Origin: Talinum fruticosum
Taxonomy: Eukaryota; Streptophyta; Magnoliopsida; Caryophyllales; Talinaceae
DNA: 64,000 nt
Assembly: GCA_021018815.1 (NCBI GenBank)
Contig: JAITYX010000048.1
Coordinates: forward strand, 1,419,001 to 1,483,000
Direction: 5' to 3'
Shown here: positions 40,501 through 51,790 of the stretch, one piece after another
How the letters are laid out: each line of letters begins with the position of its first letter
Numbering within the stretch: position 1 is the stretch's first letter
Program-made: the position numbers and the translations under genes
The notes under the pieces: model-generated
Told to the model about the DNA's origin: nothing
Seen by the model: the letters and a program-made list of their open reading frames with translations, nothing else
The model's database searches: none

Positions 40501-43500
40501 CCCATTGCTTGAGTTTACATATAACAATTCGAGTCCCCGATAAGAGCCCTTTCAAGGTTGTCCATGGTTATTTTCCACGCATCCCTGTCGACCTTATTCC
40601 CCTTCCCTTGGATGTACGTGTTTCCAAGTCCGCGACCACATTTGCACACCATATTCACGACTTCCATGCTGAGATTCGATGTAAGATTGTTTTGAGTGAT
40701 GACATGCTTTTCACCGATCCACATCGTAGGACCATGAATTTTGAAGTGGGTGATTTTGTTATGGCTCGTATTAGGCAACGTTTCCCTAAATACTCCGACA
40801 AAAAGCTCCATGGTCGAGCCATGGGACCTTACAAGATTATTCAAAAATTGGGATCTAATGCATATGTACTTGATCTTCCTGATAATTTCAATTTTAGTCC
40901 TATTTTCAATGTGGAGGATCTCACTCGTCACCGAGGTACCTTTGAGCCTCGTTGTCTTCCTTTTAGTACTTACGCACGTACTCGGATCCCTAGACTCCCT
41001 ACTTTCCCACGACGGATATTGAGGGGATGATGAGATCCGTGTCGTCTTCTCATGGTGGTTTTCATCGATACTTGGTCCAATGGTCGGGCCGTTCACAATC
41101 CGATGCCACTCGGATCATCGAAGAAGAGTTTCGCACTTACAATCCTACTCTCCTGGAATGGTACCTTCGGGACAACTCGCCTGATTCTAGTTCTTTTTTA
41201 GTGGGGAAGAATGATGCATATTATCTCCCAAAAGATATTATAGGAATATCTATTCCATGAAAAATAGGAAATTTAGAAATTTAGGAATTTTTATTTAGGG
41301 AGAATTCTATCTTCTAATTATTTCCTTATCATTTAAGTTAACAAACATTATCTCGTGGATTCTATAATCTCTTAGCTTCCTTATTGTTTTAGGGCTCTTC
41401 ACTATTTAAACTCTGCCTTATGCTTTAGAAAGGCAAAGTAGAATATTAATTGAATTGAATTTTCTGAGTTTATTGTGAGTTTTCTTCAGTGGCTGAAGGC
41501 GGAATTGCTCTCGGAGCGTCCTACATCATCTACGTTCACATATGCTAAAGCCTCTGCTGGAACCCGACTCTTGCTAATGGAACCCTAGCCTAAATTTAAC
41601 TCGGGACTTGGGTTTGAACTTGAACTCTTGGAGACGTCTTCAAAGCAACAAGCATTGTGAGGGAAGAGCATTTGATACGATGGTTGGGATGTTGACAGTG
41701 AAAAGTTTCTCCACAATTTCCCTCTTGTTTTGGTAGGAAAATTCTATTGCTCACACTCGAATAAATTTTTCCACTAATTGCTTTTCTTTCTATCCAAAAA
41801 AAGGAAAAAGATGGTTGTCCCTAAGATTTTCCTAAGATCCAAATACATCCCAAGCATTTCATGGCAACAAAAAGAGCGAATGAAATTGATCTAATGCAAA
41901 ACCACTTTTCAACAAGAAAATCTGTCACTTCAATCAATAAACAATACTCAAATCAGCAATTCAATTGCAAAAAGAAACTTTTCAAATGATTTCCTAGTCT
42001 TCTCCCAAAAAAAAGGGGGCAGTTAACCTCTTCATTTTACAGAAAGAACACTGGAAGTTGACGAATTGATTTTTGCAGAGAGCAAAGAGACATTAAACAC
42101 AAAATCAGCTCTAAAATTTGGGGAAGGGAGATTGTTCCCAAAATTTCTAATACAGCAACAGCTAAGATGAACTAGAGGGGCTCTCCAAAATAGTAATAGC
42201 TAAGGTGACTAGTGGCTGTTAACTCCCGAAATTAAACAGCATCAATACCTCCCCTGAGGAGATTCTTTTGACATGAAAGGGATTCCCTTAATAGGGTTGA
42301 GAGGAGTGGAGAGAAGAGGATGGGGAAGATCTGTTATGTTCATATTTAGCTTTCCTTTTATTTTCATCATATTACAAATATCATTATCAATCATTTTCTA
42401 GAATTAGAGCCTAATAGCAATAAGTGGAATAGCATGACTATTAAGAAATGCCAAATGGAACATCCATCTACTCATCCTCTCATTGGACCCTATATTTACA
42501 CAGCATTAACTAGCTATTACCTCACAGCAAATGAAGTCAAAAGACTAAAAAAGGTTTTTCCTTTACTCCAACATAATCTGAAGACCCTGTTTTTAGGGTT
42601 TTTAGGGGTGTGGAGGGTTGATTTCTTTATTGACATGCTTCTAACAACCTTTATCCTATTCACATCCAAATGAACTTTTTCAATAATTTAATAACAAAAT
42701 CCAACTCATCCAAATGAAATTTTTCAATAATTTAATAATAAAATCCAACTCATGAAGCCTGACCTGATGTTCCATTTGTTAGTTCCACAACACTCTTAGA
42801 CTCTGAGGTATCCTTGTCATCAAGGCCTGCAGCACCCTTAGTGGCCCAGTTGCAGCGGATTTGTCTGCTTCCAAGCCATTTCCCTGTTTAACATTTAAGA
42901 TAAAACTAGAAAGGTAAGACAAAAAAATCATGAGCCACTACATTAGGCTTCAGTTTCCAATAAAATATCAATGAAGTACTTCCACCATTATCAACAGCTG
43001 CCCAATATTCTAAAATTAGATCAAAAGCTAGCCTGTAGCATTCTTCAGCCGGAGACCTTAATCATTTGATTACACTATTGCAAGTGGCATATACACGCAA
43101 TATTGAAGGCAGCACCTAGGCCTTATGGTTACCTTCTTAGATACTCCAATGTTCATGGATATAACAATTGGCCTACCAAAGTGATAAAAGTAATGCGAAT
43201 AACAATTACTTATGAGCAATTTTACCAAGCAATCTCATTTTAAGTATGCAAAATTTCCTAAAAGCATCAAAGATAAAACATCAAGTTGTTCTCCGTTCAT
43301 TTTCAATGCTAACCTACAAACATCTTAGAAGGGTAATGAAACATAGTACTGGGCATTCCACTACCACAACTATGGACAACTGGGAAGCAAAGGAGGTTTT
43401 CACCTATTCTCCCTCTTCTCCCACTAGGTTGTACCTGTGAGTGACAACCATCTCTGCATCCCCGCACCCCATGGTGGCGAAAATAAAGAACCCAAAAAGT

Positions 43501-44435
43501 TTCTTGTGCAAACACGTTACAGTAAATCAGTACCCATATTTAACGGACTATTCATAAAAACTCCTATTAAATTAGCAATAAAGAACGATAGGATAAGTGA
43601 AATAAAAATTGTGTAATAGAATCAATTGTATCTTGTTAATCCAAAGATCGCACTTTAGATAATATTTTTAATTTATGAAATTTAAAATATTCAGGCAATT
43701 TTTAAGGATAATTTGCAATTATGTTGATATGTTTTCTTCCCATCTTATTTTTAACTTTTCTTGTTAATATTAAGGAGTATATCCCAATACTCTTTCTACG
43801 TTTTAGGCAATAATTTCACTTGCAAATTAATCTCTAACTAGCATTAAGAGGTAACTTAATTTCTAAGATGTCTTAGTCCACATAATCATGCTCACCACCA
43901 ATTTTATGGTAAAAACCAAAGATTTTTAGCATATTAATTGCTTTATTAAACCATGTTAATCCATGGTTATTGTGAGTGATTTTCTTCAAAATCCTGGGAA
44001 GGACTTCCAAGCTACTCAGTGAATTCCTAAGTTTTTCCATCCTTTGTTTTACCCTTACCCATGATAAAAATAAAAAATAAAAACCTTCAAATTCTTCACC
44101 CAAACCCTTGATTCCCAATTCAGACCACCATAACGTTATCCTGCTTCATAGATTATATGTTCATTTCATCTCCAAAATTCCACTTCAATAAAAGTGATTA
44201 CTTTACCACATATAGACAACCAAGCACATCAATCAAGTAACTTCATGGATGCCTAGCTGACACAAAAATCAATCAAAAGCTGAATAATATTCCCTGTTCT
44301 GCTCTCACGAGACCTTTTTGAGTGGTTAGCACTGAATCAAATCAAGACAGTTTGAAACAGAAATTCAACAACTTATCAGTGACAGCATATCATTGTACTA
44401 CATCACACTGCATTAATTGATATTTCCAAAAGGCT

Positions 44436-44481
<46 letters not shown>

Positions 44482-46717
44482 GGGGGAAAATTAGTGATCA
44501 GAAAATAAACTTGAGACCAATCCTTACCATTTAGTTCATTGAGTGCACTCTGAGCATCCTGTAATGCCAACAAAAGATTAAAAATCATGCATTAAAACAA
44601 TAAATGAAGTGTGTATTCACACAATGAACAAAACAAGAAGCCAGCTAAAATTCGAATTTTACCTGTTGGTCCCTAAACGAAACAAACCCAAAACCCCTGG
44701 AACGCCCAGTCTTTTGATCCCACATGACTCTAGCATCTCTGCAGAAGAGAATGACAACCAACATCATCATGCCAGCCTACAGTAAGGATTAGAACACCCC
44801 CTGAAGGAAAAAAAGCAGCTCAAGAATGAATTAAAAGCATTCAAGAAGTGGCTTACGAGCAGCTCTGGTATACAGAAAAACATGCAAATAATGTAGCATC
44901 AGTGACCTCTGGGCTAAGATCTCCCACAAATATGTTATAATGATCTGAAAATCATGACAAACAGCTTTGTCAATTCAGAAACTCTCACTTAACCAAAATG
45001 CCAAACTAAGTATAAAACATATAACACAGTGCCAGAAATTGCATACTTGTCGTGTCCTCTCTCTGACTGCTGGCATATGCCCAATTAACTTTTATGGGTT
45101 GTCCAAACCTGAAATATATTACATGGTTAATTGAACATGACCAATTAAAACATTTAGCCTCTACGAAGAAGAAATTCAAACGTACAGATGCCGTCCATTC
45201 AGGGTCACGATAGCGAGACTTGCAGACCTACGGTCATAATAGTCCACAAAGCCATACGATGACTGACAACACAAACAGAAGAGTAGCATGTAAGTTTTAA
45301 TCTTAGAATGACAGGTAGCAATATAGAAAGATAGGTCAAACTGATATCTGAAGGGGCAAATCACAGGGAAACAGTGACTAACCTTCTCCTTGCGAATCAG
45401 CTTGCATCCTTCAATAGGGCCAGTGTTTGCAAAAACCTCCTGAAGAAGTGGTTCGGAGACTTGGGGATGAATGTTTCCAACATACCTGAGATTCTTTCTC
45501 TAGATCAGAATCAATATGATAATTCTAAGAAATTTTCTACAAACCAGAGACTCTGGATACACACTCTCATGATCCAAAATCTGGATATAATCAGACAAAA
45601 TAACTTTCTAACAATGCCTTGCCAACAACTTGTGCTACTCCAATGAACAAAGTCTACACCTCACACCAAGACACAGTTTTCAAACTAACTCAACAAAAAA
45701 TAGAGAAAGACAACACATTTTTTAATTAAATAAAGAGTGCCAATATGACCCCATATTCATAGAAGAAAATAGCAGAAGACTACCTACTGAATCTCATATC
45801 ATACAGGTTTAGAAGAAAGAAACAAAAAGGTTAAAAAAAAGGAAATAAATTGTCTAATAGGCACTCACACACTGCGGCATGTACTTGAATCAAACCCAGG
45901 AGGAAGATTTCCACTCAAGATAGGCTCTATCTGCAAAATAGAAGTGTAAAAACAGGAGGGGGAAAAAGAAAGGGCCCTGTAAGCTCAAAGGAACAAAAAG
46001 AGACCTACTCAACTCGATTTTGAATTCTATGTCTCCTCCTATCAACCATTGAATTCAAGGCATCCGATTCAATTCTCAATTCACAAATAAATAAACTATG
46101 ATTCCATTGTGTTACAAACATTACACATCGTTTGCTTTCCCTAAATTTATCAGTTTGCGATGATTTCAGTTCAATAGAGCCAGTTATATTATATAGACTA
46201 TGTTCAAACCAACCTATTAATAACCCTCAACGACTCCGAATTCTAACCAATACACAAATTCCTGTTCCACAAATAGTGATATGACTATTTTAAAATTCCT
46301 CCACTTTATCAATGGCAAATGATAGCCCATCTCACTAAACTCCTATTCCTATTTCTCCAATTTATCAATTGCAAATGAGAGCCCATCATAAGATACTAAA
46401 ATTGCATTTCTATTCCAATAAAAGTTACATCTCGGGCACTCAAACACATCACTGTACCCACAATTAGGGCAAACCTATCCAAACTTCGAAAACTAATCCA
46501 TACCCATTTATTAAAATACCCAGATAATCATCAAAAAGCGAATAAACTCGCGCTCAAGCGACGAATAAATAATCATTACGAATTAATCAGATAATTAATT
46601 AAAAAAAACCTGAGGAGCGGCAAGGAGACCCGGATGGTAGACAGAAGGCTGTTGAAGCATCGATTGCTGCATCAGGGCTTGCTGCTGCTTCAACCTCTGC
46701 TGCTGCATCTCCGACAT
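31521..46717 (-). CDS. UBP1: Oligouridylate-binding protein 1 (UBP1 family), three RRMs, 12 exons
   Basis: Plant homologue of TIA-1. Family members bind U-rich RNA in introns and 3' UTRs, act in pre-mRNA processing and mRNA stability, and enter stress granules. Exons (minus strand): 46717-46610, 45930-45869, 45485-45383, 45262-45186, 45108-45047, 44944-44857, 44738-44663, 44558-44528, 42883-42764, 35065-34980, 33847-33674, 31808-31521. They sum to 1,275 nt (424 aa plus stop) with every phase consistent. The N-terminus is Gln-rich. RRM1 (about 56-130) has VYVGNI and [11 protein letters not shown]2 (about 141-218) has IFVGDL and [11 protein letters not shown]3 (about 261-334) has VYVGNL and KGFGFVRY. 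The Pro/Gln/Met-rich tail ends QQLMYYH, a UBP1 hallmark. Length matches the family. All introns are GT-AG except intron 10 (GC-AG). Intron 9 is 7.7 kb and holds an antisense Gypsy element. Which UBP1 paralogue it is cannot be told. Confidence 0.96.
33848..34979 (-). other. UBP1 intron 10 with GC donor
   Basis: The minus strand reads CCAGAG then GCAAGT at the donor and TTTTCAG then GTTTCA at the acceptor. The reading frame crosses from ...NLAPE into VSSVDLH only with this GC site. GCAAGT after AG is the standard context of plant GC-AG introns. Confidence 0.85.
35667..35947 (+). repeat. Gypsy 5' LTR
   Basis: 281 bp, TGATGCATTATCTCCC ... GGAGCGTCCTACATCA. Closely matches 41212-41528 but lacks a ~36 bp segment present there. 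Confidence 0.9.
35949..35963 (+). other. Gypsy primer-binding site
   Basis: TTTGGTATCGAGCC just after the 5' LTR. It resembles the initiator tRNA-Met primer site TGGTATCAGAGCC with one base missing. Confidence 0.6.
36480..38050 (+). pseudogene. Gypsy leader and gag remnant
   Basis: The leader (to about 36800) is non-coding. The gag core lies at about 37200-37680, with a FDWYGMSD segment and the retrotransposon gag signature [21 protein letters not shown] and [24 protein letters not shown] zinc-knuckle remnant lies near 37978. Several stops interrupt it. A 138 bp segment is tandemly duplicated here (37584-37860). Confidence 0.8.
37584..37860 (+). repeat. 138 bp tandem duplication in Gypsy gag
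   Basis: GATCTTAAGAGGGAGGTAAC starts at 37584 and its near copy at 37722. Both continue through CTTGTCTTCACCGTAT, GGCCTTAGAGGTTGAAAAGC and CTATCCCTAGG. The period of 138 is a multiple of three. Confidence 0.9.
38190..39760 (+). pseudogene. Gypsy protease, reverse transcriptase and RNase H remnant
   Basis: The protease part (about 38240-38560) has LVIDGGSTM (active-site DGG in place of the usual DSGA-like triad) and [10 protein letters not shown]. The RT part (about 38820-39200) has [13 protein letters not shown] and a VYFDDI catalytic motif. The RNase H part (about 39400-39730) has [13 protein letters not shown] and KVADALSR. The pieces are split by stops and shifts, so no enzyme is encoded. 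Confidence 0.85.
39880..41200 (+). pseudogene. Gypsy integrase and chromodomain-like tail remnant
   Basis: The integrase core is seen as [20 protein letters not shown] (about 40170-40235), followed by [10 protein letters not shown]. The segment 40458-41030 has [33 protein letters not shown], then [19 protein letters not shown] and [12 protein letters not shown], the C-terminal part of Gypsy integrase. At about 41027-41190, [17 protein letters not shown] and LLEWYL resemble a chromodomain. The zinc-binding N-terminus and part of the core are broken. Confidence 0.85.
41199..41211 (+). other. Gypsy polypurine tract
   Basis: AGTGGGGAAGAA directly before the 3' LTR. Confidence 0.7.
41212..41528 (+). 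repeat. Gypsy 3' LTR
   Basis: 317 bp, TGATGCATATTATCTCCC ... GTCCTACATCA. It carries an extra segment (about 41417-41455) relative to the left copy. Confidence 0.9.
42665..42752. repeat. 2 x 44 bp tandem duplication near UBP1 exon 9
   Basis: TCCAAATGAACTTTTTCAAT... and TCCAAATGAAATTTTTCAAT... in tandem with two or three differences, ending 11 bp from the exon 9 donor. Confidence 0.9.
44436..44481. repeat. (AC)n(AT)n microsatellite in UBP1 intron 8
   Basis: About 13 AC units followed by about 10 AT units, roughly 46 bp downstream of the exon 8 donor in transcript direction. Confidence 0.95.
46283..46395. repeat. Diverged direct duplication in UBP1 intron 1
   Basis: TTCCTCCACTTTATCAATGG...GATAGCCCATC recurs as TTTCTCCAATTTATCAATTG...GAGAGCCCATC about 56 bp later. 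Confidence 0.7.
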
Positions 46718-47230
46718 CGAGATTTTTAGGGTTTAACACACCCAGGAAAAAAATAAAGAAAATTTCCGAAGAGAACAAAAGGAAGAACATGAAATTGCGA
46801 AAAACGAAAGGAAAATAAACTAAGAAAATTTTTCAAAGAAAATCTACAAAAAAAAAAAAAAAAAAAAAAAGAGGGGAAAAAGCCCTCGAGAACGAGGGAG
46901 AAGAGGGAAAATGAGCTCCAATGGGGGGAGCGAGAGAGCGAGAGAGAGAGAGAGAATACTGAGGAGACAGAGAGGTGTCGTCGAAGAAGAAAAGGTGAGG
47001 AAAAAGGAAATGTCAATTTTAATAATAAAAATAAAAAGGTGGGCGGGGGGTAATTATTGCCTGCGGTCAATGAAGATGAGGGTGTCTGTGCAACCGATCT
47101 AATCACCGTTACTTTTTCTCTGATTGTCAGTGTTTCACGGGGACGTGTCAGCTGTCTGATTGATTGTCAGTCACGAGGATACCACATTTTTGTGCTTCCT
47201 TTCCTCGATCACATCCCATGTGTATGTCTT
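46718..47230 (-). promoter_or_regulatory. UBP1 5' leader and proximal upstream region
   Basis: In transcript sense the sequence upstream of the ATG is U/CU-rich, with a 23 nt T run (plus-strand A run 46848-46870) and a CT repeat (plus-strand GA repeat 46929-46956). Pyrimidine-rich leaders with CT microsatellites are common in plant housekeeping genes. The transcription start cannot be placed; no clear TATA box was seen. Confidence 0.5.
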
Positions 47231-48061
47231 GTCTAGATTTTTTTGCTGGGTTGCATTGTTTTTGGAAATGGGAAAATAATTAGCATTAATTTCTAAAAGT
47301 TATGGAAACCCACCATTAAGAGTACTAAATCACTCCACGTACATTAGACATTACTAGTAGCTCTTACATAAATCACATATTAATATAATACAAATATGCT
47401 TATCCCAAGTATATTAACTTGCCTCAAAAATAAGGTAATTTTATCCCGGTGTCGAGAACTATCATTACACAATCCATTTTATTCTTCCACTTTATTATGT
47501 ACTCTTTCCGTTTTATATTATATGTCACTTTCATAAACTTTTTCGTTTCATAATATCTTTAACTTTATAATTTTAATAACATGTTAATGACTAGTTTAAA
47601 ACAAATTGTTGGTATATAACTACTCAATCAAACAAATTTGTAGTTTTGAATTGGAAAAAAATAACATAAATAGTTCAAGTTTACATAAGGTTCCCTTTGT
47701 GATGCCACAATGCAAAACAACTTTACAAAACACCCATAACACATTTATTAAAAAAAAAACATTTAAAGGGGGTTAGGGCATAGACATTACCTTAATACGT
47801 GCAAAGTCCCGACTTGGGTTTGGATCTAATTTGACGGATCTAATCGTTTAAAAATAATATATTACTATTTGTGTCAAACTATAAATTATTTTCACAACTC
47901 GAATTGATCTAACAAGTCTTAAACCCAACATTTAACTTTCCAACCTAATAATCTATTTTTTAACCCCTCAAAATAATAATGTTCTAATTAACTAATCAAT
48001 AATTAATATTAAAACTAAATAGGGCTACAATTCAATTTGAAGTTTCAGTCTCAACTTCCAC

Positions 48062-48382
48062 AGGATATAAATCAAAGCAAATGAACCCTAGAAATGTCTA
48101 GATGTGTAGTTTTTAGTTCAATAGCAAATAACTACAACAAACATCCTAAATTTTCATCTTTTCTTAAGAGGATATAGATCAAAGCAAATAAACCCAAGAA
48201 ATGTCTAAATATGTAGTTTTTAGTTCAACAGCAAATAACTACAAAAAACATCCTAAATTTTCATCTTTTCTTAAGAGGATATAGATCAAAGCAAATAAAC
48301 CCTAGAAATGTCTAGATGTGTAGTTTTTAGTTCAACGGCAATTAACTACAACAAACATCCTAAATTTTCATATTTTCTCAAC
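48062..48382. repeat. Three tandem copies of a 107 bp unit
   Basis: Copies start at 48062, 48169 and 48276 with AGGATATA, each continuing AATCAAAGCAAAT, GTAGTTTTTAGTTCAA and CATCCTAAATTTTCAT. Copies differ at a handful of positions. Confidence 0.95.
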
Positions 48383-49458
48383 AGGTCTCTTTTAGGAAAG
48401 ATTTGCACAATCTTGAAAGAAAATATTTCTTGCTCATTTTGGGTCAAATTAGAGTAATTATAAAATTTCTAATATTCGGGGCTCATGAATCTGTTATAAC
48501 ATAAAACTTCAAATAATTGTTAGATATCAAATATTTTATGGTTAATTTTTAAATACATATCGATTACTGAGATCTTAAGACTAACATTTATGATCTTAAA
48601 TCTTTGTGCATAATTTGACATTTCCTCTAATCATCCCAAATAATTCAATAATATTTTTAAATATCAAAACTAGCCAAGTCTAATGAGATTATAAAAGAAT
48701 AGGAGAAGTAGTATCCACAAGAGATAGGTTGCCTAGAGGTGAGTGGCCATCTCCCCAAGCTCCCCCAAATTCAACTAGGGTGGGAGACAAAATTCCTTTT
48801 GTAAGAAATTTGTGTGCTAGGGATAGCAAACTTGACATCCTTCCATCGCCTCGGTCCAGTCAGTTTTTGAACTTCTTCTAAGATAGAGCCTAAAAAGTAT
48901 ATTTGCTTACCAATTTTCATTAAAAAACAAGAAGCAAGGTTTCTCTTTCAAATAAATACTCAAGTTGAATATATAGGTTTATAAACTTTGAATAGACAAA
49001 GAATGAAATAATCTGAATATATAAGTTCAAAAACCACCCCTTTGAATTGCCTAATTTAAAACACTCACGGAAATCCAATGCTTAAATCATAACTCCTAAT
49101 TAATGATCCATACTTGTCGATTACTATAATTGTGATTATAAATTATATTGTAAAACTTCTTCCCACTTGTCAATTTCATTTTATAAGTCATTCACTTTTT
49201 ATATCCTTGTTCATTTTCAACTTTAATGCAAAAAAGTAATCTCTATGTGTTTAAATTCATCTTCATCTACCTTTTATGCTTTTGTATGAATTTGAATATA
49301 TACTTGTACATATAATTTTAGTCTCTAATATCATTATCATTATATTTGATAAGTTTTGAAATGCTAAAGTTCATAGTAATTAGTCTTGTTAAACAAAAAA
49401 AATAACATAAATTTAGTCTTTGTTAAACTACAACATGTGTCATATATCAATCAAAATA

Positions 49459-49491
49459 TGTGCGTGCATGCGTGCGTGCGTGCGTGCGTGC

Positions 49492-49522
<31 letters not shown>
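49459..49522. repeat. Compound (TGCG)n(TG)n(AG)n microsatellite
   Basis: About eight TGCG-type units pass into (TG)n and then (AG)n. The first two parts are strictly alternating purine-pyrimidine. Confidence 0.95.
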
Positions 49523-51790
49523 TATCTAGTAAAAACTAAGTTTTAGGGTGAGAATTAAGAATTTTAAATCGACTTCTTTATTTTTCATCCAAGAGGCATG
49601 GATGTGCCACGTCACCTACTTACTCTTCCCACACTCCCTACCTTCTCTTTCCCTTTTCTAGTTCATGTGTCACTTGGGTAGCATGTCCATTGACGGTAGA
49701 TAGTAGACACCATTAGTCTAGGCCAAACAACCATCACCATGGGGGTCACGGGTGGACAGCGAACACCGACCAGCATTCATTGTCTATCGGCAAGCCGAGT
49801 AGTAGTGGTCATTAGGCTCGGACTTGGCCACATTCTCTCTCCATCCTCCTACTTTTCCGTCTCCCATTCCACCATCACTATCTAAAATCGGCCAATTGCT
49901 GCCGGAAAAAGGAAAAACCCAAAGAAAGTGCAAGTAAACCTGGGCAACATCAACCTCATTATAAAAAGCTTGATTTCATCGACAAACACGGAGGATGGGG
50001 GTGAATTAGTGTTTTTGGCACACAATTGGACACGTGACAGCAGCTGGTACTGCTGGAAAATTTTTGTTTGATTCGATTATTTAAATTTTTTGACCCGAAA
50101 AAAAATCGAGTCCGGTTATGATTTTTTTATTTGATTTTAAATTCGTACATGATATTTTCCTATGTTTGTTGTCCAAACTCGATTTTAATTCAAATTTAGG
50201 TTTCTTTGAATTGCTTAACCCAAAAAATTAGGTATCGGACAAAAAATTCTTTCAGATCGAAACAAAAAATGCAACCAGACATCGAATTAAATAGCAAGCC
50301 AAAAAAAGTAATTGTTGCATCATTTATATGAAATATTTTGTAAGAGTGTTAAGGTTGGAAAGAAGGGTGCCAAACAAAAAGCATTAAAATTGGAAGGAGG
50401 TTTAAAAGAGTATATTATAAAAAATGCTATCTACATTGAAAATATTCAAGGCTAGCAATGAAATTTATGGAAATAATTTGCATTACACCAATGGTCTTAT
50501 TGCTACTCCAAGACTATAAAAACAAGACCAAGAAGATGGACAAGGGTAACCATACCACGAGCTATTCATTGAAAATTTATTTTACTCTTGTGTCAATCTT
50601 ATACTCTCATTTATGTAGCATTAAGTTACGTGTAATTTTCGTGTAAGTGTGACCATGTTTGGTGAGGTGCGAGGAAAGCCACAAAAGCGAGTGTATTTGA
50701 GTGACTAGTCAAATTAATAAGTGAAGAGTCCTTCTATGTATACTCTAGAGAGAGAATGGTTTATTTGAGAGTAGTGAGAGAATTCCCTATTCTCTACTTT
50801 CAAGGGTCACCACCTCCTTTTTCACTATGAAGTCTAAAATTAAGAAAAAAACCTCCAGGACATTAGCTTCTTCACGGCACTTTGTTCAAATTCCGCCCAA
50901 ATTTCAGAATTCACACCTAATATTGTACTTTTCCAAGCCACGCTTACGACTCCATGGAAATATCAATCTCCTTATTTTCTCGTCAAACTCCACCACTTCA
51001 CTTTCACTAATCATCATGCTTACATCTCGCTACCCTTATTTTCGACTCAATGTAGCTACACCCGGTTTCGGACCTACGGTTTTCCGGCCTTCTATTCGAC
51101 CAAATCCACTCGCTTCTTAACCTTAATTGAGTATTTTCTGCAAGCACCGCCCGTCCTTCGAATCACTTACGACTTCGTGGCTCTATACCTCCTTTCGATC
51201 TCGGTAAAAGGGATATGATTCTACTCGGTCGATACCGATCTACCGCAGTAATTATTATTTCGCCTAGATTCTTTGAACTCATCGAGGTCTCCTCGCCACT
51301 TGGTCTCTCTCGGTCTCATTTATTCGAGGTAATTTTTCTTCCTCTTTCTTGCTTTAATTACATGTTAGGACTGATCTCTAAGGTTAGGCGAACTAATTTT
51401 GCATTGGGTTCCTTGATGACGTCTCTGTGTGCCTGTCTACCGTTTGTTTCGTCCAATCACATTTCTTGCTCTATTTTACTTCTATTAAGTAAGGCAAAAT
51501 GTTGTTTAATGAATTTGCATTTTTTAATTTCTTCAAGTTGATGTATCGATCACGAGTGTGGGCGGTTTGTCTTTATTTATAAGTCTGTTTCGTTGTTTTT
51601 TCTCCCTCAATTCTCATCCTTCCCATTCATCTCTTATTTCTACGAATGTCCGAGTTACCTCCTTCTTTGCCTACTAACATTACCGATAACCCACACATCC
51701 TTCCTGCTACCTCTTAAAATGCCAATTTGCTCTATTCTACTGAAGTTTCCCATGATGATATTACTCCTGGACCTCGGCTTTTAAGCTGTC

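Larger units (their letters stand above)
35667..41528 (+). mobile_element. Ty3/Gypsy LTR retrotransposon in UBP1 intron 9, decayed
   Basis: About 5.86 kb, plus orientation, antisense to the host gene. LTRs at both ends begin TGATG and end CATCA. A tRNA-Met-like primer site follows the left LTR and a purine tract precedes the right LTR. The remains run gag, zinc knuckle, protease, reverse transcriptase, RNase H, integrase, then a chromodomain-like tail, which is Gypsy (chromovirus-like) order. Stops and frameshifts are frequent throughout, so it is inactive. No matching target duplication was found (ATTGC left, TCTAC right). Confidence 0.9.
35066..42763 (-). other. UBP1 intron 9, 7.7 kb, expanded by Gypsy insertion
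   Basis: Donor ATCAG|GTCAGG at 42764/42763 and acceptor TTATGCAG|AAGAAG at 35066/35065. About 5.9 kb of the intron is the Gypsy element; the remaining ~1.8 kb is ordinary intron plus a 2 x 44 bp duplication near the donor. Confidence 0.9.
47231..50640. other. Intergenic spacer between UBP1 promoter and LINE
   Basis: AT-rich, no gene recognised. It holds the 3 x 107 bp tandem array and a compound microsatellite. The segment at 47503-47560 (TACTCTTTCCGTTTTATATT) resembles one end of a Stowaway MITE without a visible partner end. Confidence 0.45.

Noticed and set aside
40515..41096. 193-residue minus-strand frame
   Set aside because: Antisense shadow of the Gypsy integrase C-terminus, whose plus-strand frame carries clear family motifs.
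42434..44118. Several short frames in UBP1 introns 8 and 9
   Set aside because: They fall within spliced introns, have no motifs, and are on either strand at random.
47503..47560. Stowaway-like end TACTCTTTCCGTTTTATATT
   Set aside because: No inverted partner end or TA target duplication could be found within the next 1.2 kb, so no element is called.
48062..48382. CRISPR-like array
   Set aside because: Only three contiguous 107 bp units without distinct spacers, in a plant nuclear context; it is a simple tandem duplication.
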